Assembly: GCA_902791085.1 (NCBI GenBank)
Contig: CADAUN010000009.1
Location: 1-17,548 of the forward strand
Length of the DNA stretch: 17,548 bases
Origin: an uncultured Erysipelotrichaceae bacterium
GTDB taxonomy: Bacteria > Bacillota_I > Bacilli_A > RFN20 > CAG-826
Reading direction: 5' to 3'
Under the pieces are notes generated by a model. The model was not told where the DNA came from. It saw only the letters and a program-made list of their open reading frames with translations, and searched no databases. Positions 13,049-17,548 of this stretch are shown here, one piece after another. Positions within the stretch are counted from its first letter, which is position 1; each line of letters opens with the position of its first letter. The translations under genes were made by a program, and so were the position numbers.

Positions 13049-13955
13049 TATCTTAATCGTCGGAGGAGGGCCTGCGGCATTAACCGCTGCCCTTTATTCC
13101 CTCCGTGGCGGTTACTCAGTAAAATTCATTGAGAAAGAAGCAATTGGCGGGCAAATCGCCGATAGTCCTCGTGTTGAAAATTATCCTACCATTCCTGAGA
13201 TTTCTGGCTTAGAACTCTCCAATCGTATGTTTGAGCAAGTCACCTCTTTAGGAGCTGATTTCGATATGGACGATGTTCAAAGCATTCAAAAGACGTCAAC
13301 AGGCTTTTTACTGCACGGCACTTATGGCGAGCATGAAGGACGCACAGTCATTTTGGCAACCGGAGTAAAACATCGTCATTTGGGAATTCTGGGGGAGGAT
13401 CGATTCCTTGGACACGGTGTTTCTTATTGCGCGGTCTGCGATGGATCGTTTTATGCTCAAAAAGACGTTGTGGTCATTGGCGACGCGAATAGCGCGCTTC
13501 AATATGCCTTGTTTTTAGCGAAAACATGTAGCCACGTCGCTTTAATTACTTTGTTTGATCGTTTTTTTGCGGATGCTCCACTCGTTAAAGCACTAGACGA
13601 ATATCCGAATATCTCGGTTCAGCATAACTTGTCTGCTCAATCGTTTAATGGTGATGCTTTATTAGAATCGATCACCTTTCAAAACACGAAGTCAAAAGAA
13701 CTTGTCACCGTTCCTTGTGCCGGAGCGTTTGTTGCCATTGGGCAAATCCCCGACAACGATCGCTTTGCAAATCTACTCGATTTAGACCATGGCTATATTG
13801 TTACCAACGAAGAAATGGAAACACAAACACCAGGATTATTCGCAGCCGGAGATTGCCGTGCCAAAAAGTGGCGACAAGTCATTACCGCCTGCGGGGATGG
13901 AGCGATCGCTTCTTTAAGTGCTCAACGTTATTTATCGGTCATATCCTCGAAGTGA
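13038..13955 (+). CDS. trxB: thioredoxin-reductase-like flavoprotein with altered NAD(P)H site
   Basis: This is a 305-residue FAD enzyme of the TrxB family, which passes electrons to thioredoxin/glutaredoxin-type disulfides. The FAD motif GGGPAA is at residues 9-14, the redox-active Cys131-AV-Cys134-D is canonical, and the second FAD motif is GLFAAGDCR. In the pyridine-nucleotide domain the usual GGGNSA becomes GDANSA (148-153), and the 2'-phosphate-binding HRRxxxR is replaced by TLFxxxF (residues 171-177). NADPH use is therefore doubtful; NADH or reduced ferredoxin is possible, as in clostridial ferredoxin-dependent thioredoxin reductases. Its ATG lies inside the nrdD 3' end (11-bp overlap, only a weak Shine-Dalgarno), so translation is probably coupled. 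The natural partner is the glutaredoxin domain of NrdD. The gene ends within the 3' end of the convergent nrdG. Confidence 0.92.
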   Translation: MSVDILIVGGGPAALTAALYSLRGGYSVKFIEKEAIGGQIADSPRVENYPTIPEISGLELSNRMFEQVTSLGADFDMDDVQSIQKTSTGFLLHGTYGEHEGRTVILATGVKHRHLGILGEDRFLGHGVSYCAVCDGSFYAQKDVVVIGDANSALQYALFLAKTCSHVALITLFDRFFADAPLVKALDEYPNISVQHNLSAQSFNGDALLESITFQNTKSKELVTVPCAGAFVAIGQIPDNDRFANLLDLDHGYIVTNEEMETQTPGLFAAGDCRAKKWRQVITACGDGAIASLSAQRYLSVISSK

Positions 13956-14630
13956 GACTTCGGGGATATATTTTTGTAAAATCGCCTGGAAAACCAGCGC
14001 CTTTTGATAAGGAATCATATGCAAGCCATGGGTAATGCAGTCTTCGTTGTCCACGTAACGTTGCAAGAAATAACGTTTCGCGCCCTGCAGATAGAAGCCA
14101 ATTTCTTCCATGTCTTTTTCAGTATGATATTCCGCGATTAAAGTGGTGCGAAATTCATAATCCACCTCATTCGTCATTAAAAAATGAATGGTTTTTTGGA
14201 TGGCTTCTAAATTCACATCTAAAGTCCCAGTAATCGCAGGATATTTTTCAAAGGAGTCTTTGATATCCATGGCAACGTAGTCCACTAAACCTTGGTGAAC
14301 GGCAATCTCCACCACTTCAGGTCGCGTACCATTGGTGTCTAGTTTTACGGCATAGCCCAAATCCTTAATATCTGCGAGTTTATCCAATAAATCCGGCATT
14401 AAAGTGGGCTCTCCTCCACTAACGCAAACAGCATCCAATACATTTTTCCGTTTCTTTAAATAAGTTAGGATTTCTTCCCATGGGATTTTAGGAGCGTGGG
14501 CAACATCTATAACCAGCGGACCATTATGGCAAAAAGGGCAACGGAAATTGCAACCTGCAGTAAATAAAGTACACGAAATCCGATTGTCAAAATCGAGGAG
14601 AGACAGTTTCTCCCAACCAGAAAAATCCAT
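13932..14630 (-). CDS. nrdG: anaerobic ribonucleotide reductase activating protein (radical SAM)
   Basis: It uses S-adenosylmethionine and a 4Fe-4S cluster to generate the glycyl radical on NrdD. The cluster motif CNFRCPFC (Cys27, Cys31, Cys34; CX3CX2C) is near the N-terminus, followed by VSGGEPTLMPDLL, the SAM-binding GGE region. At 232 residues it fits the longer NrdG2-type activases rather than the roughly 155-residue E. coli form. The gene is on the strand opposite nrdD and converges with trxB, overlapping it by 24 bp, so activase and reductase are transcribed separately. The ATG at 14630 is preceded by a perfect TATAAT 6 nt upstream and no correctly spaced Shine-Dalgarno (an AAAGGA lies too far upstream, beyond the -10). 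It is divergent from rarA. Confidence 0.94.
   Translation of the reverse strand: MDFSGWEKLSLLDFDNRISCTLFTAGCNFRCPFCHNGPLVIDVAHAPKIPWEEILTYLKKRKNVLDAVCVSGGEPTLMPDLLDKLADIKDLGYAVKLDTNGTRPEVVEIAVHQGLVDYVAMDIKDSFEKYPAITGTLDVNLEAIQKTIHFLMTNEVDYEFRTTLIAEYHTEKDMEEIGFYLQGAKRYFLQRYVDNEDCITHGLHMIPYQKALVFQAILQKYIPEVSLRGYDR
13945..13976 (+). terminator. terminator of the nrdD-trxB operon, inside nrdG
   Basis: The stem CCTCGAAGT/ACTTCGGGG (9 bp, one T-G, loop GAG) is followed by ATATATTTTTG. It begins before the trxB stop and lies wholly inside the 3' coding end of the opposing nrdG gene, which constrains the last codons of both. Confidence 0.85.
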
Positions 14631-14636
14631 AGCTTA

Positions 14637-14642
14637 ATTATA
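14637..14642 (-). promoter_or_regulatory. nrdG -10 box (leaderless type)
   Basis: On the minus strand a consensus TATAAT ends 6 nt before the ATG. No good -35 is visible; the upstream sequence is purine-rich. The predicted transcript starts at the A of the ATG. Confidence 0.6.
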
Positions 14643-14673
14643 TGTCCTTTCTTTTCTTTTCGGGAGCAATCCT

Positions 14674-14682
14674 TGATAGAAT
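14674..14682 (+). promoter_or_regulatory. rarA extended -10 box (leaderless type)
   Basis: An extended -10, TGA-TAGAAT (TGA at 14674-14676, hexamer 14677-14682), lies 6 nt before the rarA ATG. There is no correctly spaced Shine-Dalgarno. Confidence 0.6.
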
Positions 14683-14688
14683 AGAAGC

Positions 14689-16035
14689 ATGGATCAACAA
14701 TCGTTATTTTTTGATCAAAATCAAAACGCTCCCTTAGCTGAGAGGCTCCGTCCCCAAACATTAGATGAATTTGTCGGTCAGACTCACCTCTTAGGCGAAG
14801 GGAAAGTGTTACGGAAGCTCATTGAAGACGATGAAATCGGCTCTATGATTTTTTGGGGACCGCCGGGAGTGGGAAAAACCACTTTGGCGCGCATCATTGC
14901 TAACCGCACCAAAGCCGACTTTATTACCTTTAGTGCAGTCACTTCGGGGATCAAAGAAATCAAAGAGGTGATGGAAAGCGCGGAAAAGAACCGCCGGTAT
15001 GGAACAAAGACGATTCTTTTTGTTGACGAAATTCATCGATTTAACAAAGCTCAGCAGGACGCTTTCTTGCCCTATGTTGAGAAAGGTTCCATCACTTTAA
15101 TCGGTGCAACCACCGAAAATCCATCTTTTGAAATCAACAACGCGTTACTTAGTCGTTGCAAAGTATTCGTTTTAAACGCTTTGACGGAAGACGATATCGT
15201 TTCTTTGTTACGTCGTGCCATCGTCTCGCCAAAAGGATTCGGCAATGAAAAGATTTTGATTTCGGATGACATCCTTCATGGAATTGCGGTTTTTTCGAAT
15301 GGCGATGCCCGTAATGCCCTCTCTACTTTAGAAATGCTCATACTAAACGGCGACAAAGAAGGTGACGCGGTAGTTGTCACGCAAGAGGCATTCTCTCAAG
15401 TGACATCGAAAAAATCTTTTCTCTATGATCGAAACGGGGAAGAACATTACAACATCATCTCAGCCTTGCATAAATCCATGCGTAATAGCGATCCGGATGC
15501 CGCGGTTTATTGGCTGGCCCGTATGCTAGAAGCGGGAGAAGACCCGCTTTATGTCGCAAGACGCATCATTCGTTTTTCTTCTGAGGACGTCGGAATGGCT
15601 GATCCTCACGCTTTAGAAATTGCTGTTGCTGCCTATCAGGCCGCTCATGATATCGGAATGCCAGAATGCACCGTCAATCTTACAGAAGCTGTTGTGTATC
15701 TTTCTTTAGCACCGAAATCTAACACGATGGAGGTGGCATACAACACCGCCGCAGCTGATGCCAAAAACATGTTAGATGAACCCGTGCCCATGCAAATTCG
15801 AAATGCCCCTACTGGCTTAATGAAAGAATTAGGCTATGGCAAAGGATATATTTACGCGCACGATACCAAGGAAAAGGTCGCTGCCATGGAATGTTTGCCA
15901 CCCTCTTTAGTGGGCAAGAGTTACTATCAGCCAGGCAATCAAGGTTTGGAAGCAAAATATGCCGAGCGACTAAAGGCCATCAAAGAATGGAAAAAGGCCC
16001 ATGCTGCCCTAGATGACCAAAAGAAGTCGAATTAA
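14689..16035 (+). CDS. rarA: replication-associated recombination AAA+ ATPase RarA (MgsA)
   Basis: RarA is a tetrameric clamp-loader-like AAA+ ATPase that acts at stalled replication forks and single-strand/double-strand DNA junctions. It is 448 residues, the usual length. The N-terminus APLAERLRPQTLDEFVGQTHLLG is family-typical. The Walker A motif GPPGVGKT is at residues 57-64, the Walker B motif FVDEIHRFNKAQQD follows at about 113, then sensor 1 (GATTENPSFEIN) and an SRC box (LLSRCKVF). The C-terminal half carries the MgsA tetramerisation region, including KSMRNSDPDAAVYWLARMLEAGEDP and a conserved EDVGMADP. It is transcribed alone; its 3' end converges with trpS across 99 bp. Confidence 0.96.
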   Translation: MDQQSLFFDQNQNAPLAERLRPQTLDEFVGQTHLLGEGKVLRKLIEDDEIGSMIFWGPPGVGKTTLARIIANRTKADFITFSAVTSGIKEIKEVMESAEKNRRYGTKTILFVDEIHRFNKAQQDAFLPYVEKGSITLIGATTENPSFEINNALLSRCKVFVLNALTEDDIVSLLRRAIVSPKGFGNEKILISDDILHGIAVFSNGDARNALSTLEMLILNGDKEGDAVVVTQEAFSQVTSKKSFLYDRNGEEHYNIISALHKSMRNSDPDAAVYWLARMLEAGEDPLYVARRIIRFSSEDVGMADPHALEIAVAAYQAAHDIGMPECTVNLTEAVVYLSLAPKSNTMEVAYNTAAADAKNMLDEPVPMQIRNAPTGLMKELGYGKGYIYAHDTKEKVAAMECLPPSLVGKSYYQPGNQGLEAKYAERLKAIKEWKKAHAALDDQKKSN

Positions 16036-16106
16036 AGCAACGGCTCCAAATCGTTCCTTATTTAAACACATAGAATCGGTTTTGAAGAAGAGAAGGACAA
16101 ATGATT

Positions 16107-16127
16107 CTTTTGTTTAAGCAACAAAAG
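16107..16127. terminator. hairpin between convergent rarA and trpS
   Basis: A perfect 8-bp stem CTTTTGTT/AACAAAAG with loop TAAGC lies in the 99-bp gap. Neither strand has a good T tract after it, so it could be a weak bidirectional terminator or only a stem. No better terminator is visible in the gap. Confidence 0.4.
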
Positions 16128-16134
16128 CCAAAGA

Positions 16135-17292
16135 TTAATGTTTTTGCTTTGCTAAATAAGCTCGATAAGCTTCTTCTTGCGCATGCGCTTTAAGATAAGC
16201 TTTTTGTTGTTTTTCGATATTTTTATGGTTTTCGAAATAATCAATTTGCATGGCGCGACGAGCGCGAATGGTGATTTGTCTCGCTTTAGCTTCGGCTTTT
16301 TGTGAGCCTTCCTCTAAAATTCGATAGACGTCCGCCACTTTTTTCTCCCATTCATGTCGTCTAGCGCGAATGGGGGAAAGAACATCATTTAAGACAGCGG
16401 CAAGGAATTGCTTGACACGGACATCGCCAATCCCGCCTTTGCGATAAGCGGCTTCCAAGGCAGCAAGATTTGGGAATTCAGGATAAAAGCGTTTAAAGTG
16501 ATCGTCCGTTGCGAATGCTTCAAGATAAATAAAGACAGGGTTATTCTCCGTGTGGCCAGGGTCTTCCGTGCGAAGATGTGTTTGATCGGTGAACATCGAT
16601 TTCACTTTTTTGTTCACGGTCATCTCGTCATCAGAAAGATAAATGCAATTTCCTAATGATTTTGACATTTTTGCTTTGCCATCCGTTCCTGGCAAACGAC
16701 GAGACGCTTCATTTTCCGGCAACATAATCTTCGGCTCAACAAAAACATTCCCATATAAAGAATTGAATTTGTGCGCGATCTCTTGCGCTTGCTCTACCAT
16801 CGGTTCTTGATCTTCGCCAGCGGGAACAATCGTGGTGCCAAAAGCCAAAATATCCGCAGCTTGAGAGATGGGATAACATTGAAAACCGACAGGGATGGAT
16901 TCGGAAAAGCCCCGCATCTTGAGTTCGTTTTTAACCGTTGGGTTGCGTTCTAGTCTAGCGACGGTCACTAAATCCATGAAATAACAAGTTAATTCAAAAA
17001 GCTCAGGAACGCGGGATTGGACAAAAATCGTCACTTTGTTTGGATCGATTCCGGCGGAAAGATAATCCAAAGCGACCTCTAAAACATTATCGCGAATCTT
17101 GGTGACATTCCCAGCGTTATCCGTTAACGCTTGTGTGTCCGCGATCATAATGTACATTTCGTCAAAACCGCCTTGGTTTTGGAGTTCAACGCGTCGGCGT
17201 AATGATCCAACATAGTGGCCAATATGCAATCTGCCCGTTGGCCGATCCCCCGTTAACATCACTTGTGGGATTTTTTCTTCTTCATTTTCCAT
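16135..17292 (-). CDS. trpS: tryptophan-tRNA ligase
   Basis: It charges tRNA-Trp with tryptophan in the cytoplasm (class Ic synthetase, homodimer). The signatures are HIGH at residues 23-26 (GRLHIGHYVGSL) and KMSKS at 208-212 (DGKAKMSKSLGN), with the ligand-binding GEDQEP between them. At 385 residues it exceeds the usual 330-340; the extra part is a charged C-terminal tail with many Lys, Arg and Gln (about residues 315-385), likely helical. I chose the ATG at 17292 rather than the in-frame TTG at 17298. Weak ribosome-binding potential (AGG) precedes it. A -10-like TAGGTT lies 6 nt upstream, and a better TAGAAT overlaps the stop codon of the upstream glycosylase gene. Confidence 0.96.
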   Translation of the reverse strand: MENEEEKIPQVMLTGDRPTGRLHIGHYVGSLRRRVELQNQGGFDEMYIMIADTQALTDNAGNVTKIRDNVLEVALDYLSAGIDPNKVTIFVQSRVPELFELTCYFMDLVTVARLERNPTVKNELKMRGFSESIPVGFQCYPISQAADILAFGTTIVPAGEDQEPMVEQAQEIAHKFNSLYGNVFVEPKIMLPENEASRRLPGTDGKAKMSKSLGNCIYLSDDEMTVNKKVKSMFTDQTHLRTEDPGHTENNPVFIYLEAFATDDHFKRFYPEFPNLAALEAAYRKGGIGDVRVKQFLAAVLNDVLSPIRARRHEWEKKVADVYRILEEGSQKAEAKARQITIRARRAMQIDYFENHKNIEKQQKAYLKAHAQEEAYRAYLAKQKH

Positions 17293-17294
17293 AT

Positions 17295-17323
17295 TCAAAA
17301 CCTATTGTCCATTTATGATTCTA
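17295..17323 (-). promoter_or_regulatory. trpS upstream region with -10 boxes and a possible 5-codon mini-ORF
   Basis: On the minus strand TAGAAT (17323-17318) includes the stop codon of the upstream gene. Five nt later an ATG (17312) opens the mini-ORF MDNRF, whose TGA stop (17297-17295) ends 2 nt before the trpS ATG. A second -10-like TAGGTT (17304-17299) lies 6 nt before the trpS ATG. Which is used cannot be decided from the sequence. Confidence 0.3.
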
Positions 17324-17548
17324 ACACTTCTTGTTTTCTTCCTCGAGGAAAGGAAGCAAAACCTGATAATTCCGAATTAACTCTGATAAAGAACAAGAGG
17401 CGTTAGCGGCACTAGGAGAAGGCAAAACGATGTCGTCGTTTCCGATATATTTCCGATAAATGGAGTGCGCTTTCTTTCCGGTGGTGAAAACGGGAAGAAA
17501 ATGTTCTTTTTGAATTTTCTCAATCGTATTCTTTGCTGCGACAACATG
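17321..17548 (-). CDS. uracil/hypoxanthine-DNA glycosylase-like protein, C-terminal part only
   Basis: Only the last 75 residues lie in the window; the 5' part is beyond the right edge. The frame is open to the edge. Visible motifs are VFTTGKKAHSIYRKY and LPSPSAANASCSLSELIRNYQ, which resemble the C-terminal LPSTSPANA-type motif of the uracil-DNA-glycosylase superfamily, closest by eye to the DNA-deoxyinosine (hypoxanthine) glycosylase group. Such enzymes excise deaminated bases in base-excision repair. The stop TAG at 17321-17323 is shared with a candidate trpS -10 box, and trpS starts 28 nt further on, so the two genes may be cotranscribed. Confidence 0.72.
   Translation of the reverse strand, partial: HVVAAKNTIEKIQKEHFLPVFTTGKKAHSIYRKYIGNDDIVLPSPSAANASCSLSELIRNYQVLLPFLEEENKKC

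Noticed and set aside
1..17548. Mycoplasma-type recoding of TGA to Trp
   Set aside because: Recognised proteins use TGG for conserved Trp and several genes end with TGA at the family-expected length, so the standard bacterial code applies.

Overview
The window is about 17.5 kb of ordinary-looking bacterial chromosome, gene-dense and moderately AT-rich. It uses the standard bacterial code: TGA is a stop and TGG is Trp. The gene content points to an anaerobic, Gram-positive-type, fermentative bacterium: single-chain Fe-S L-serine dehydratase, class I-alpha glutamine synthetase, glutamine-dependent NAD synthetase, oxygen-sensitive class III ribonucleotide reductase and its radical-SAM activase. 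An uncultured gut Bacilli/Erysipelotrichales/Mollicutes-like lineage would fit, but that is inference from content and base composition. There is no phage, IS element, CRISPR array, tRNA or rRNA. 

Layout from left to right. A serine dehydratase gene (minus, cut by the left edge) is divergent from a small P-loop kinase gene (plus). Next come three minus-strand genes in transcription order glnA, HI0933/YhiN-type flavoprotein, and an unknown 8-TM membrane protein. Upstream of glnA on the minus strand is a nadE-gtrA operon. nadE is divergent from a RimK-like ATP-grasp ligase gene (plus), which converges on mscL (minus). A 500-bp regulatory gap follows, with several inverted repeats and a structured RNA leader. 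It feeds the plus-strand nrdD-trxB operon, which converges on and overlaps nrdG (minus). nrdG is divergent from rarA (plus). rarA converges on trpS (minus), and the 3' end of a DNA-glycosylase gene lies upstream of trpS at the right edge. 

The nrdD/trxB/nrdG set is one functional unit: NrdG installs the glycyl radical on NrdD, and TrxB probably keeps NrdD's own fused C-terminal glutaredoxin domain reduced. 

Most notable observations: (1) NadE carries an N-terminal extension of about 75 residues, and its first 50 or so resemble a Phd/YefM antitoxin DNA-binding domain. (2) An 83-nt multi-helix RNA, bounded by a perfect 8-bp closing helix that runs into the Shine-Dalgarno, precedes nrdD and looks like a riboswitch candidate. 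(3) Seven genes that start transcription units have a -10 hexamer 6-8 nt from the ATG and no Shine-Dalgarno, whereas glnA, gtrA, mscL and nrdD have clear Shine-Dalgarnos; this suggests widespread leaderless translation. (4) NrdD has a fused glutaredoxin domain, and its partner TrxB has lost the NADPH-binding HRRxxxR motif.
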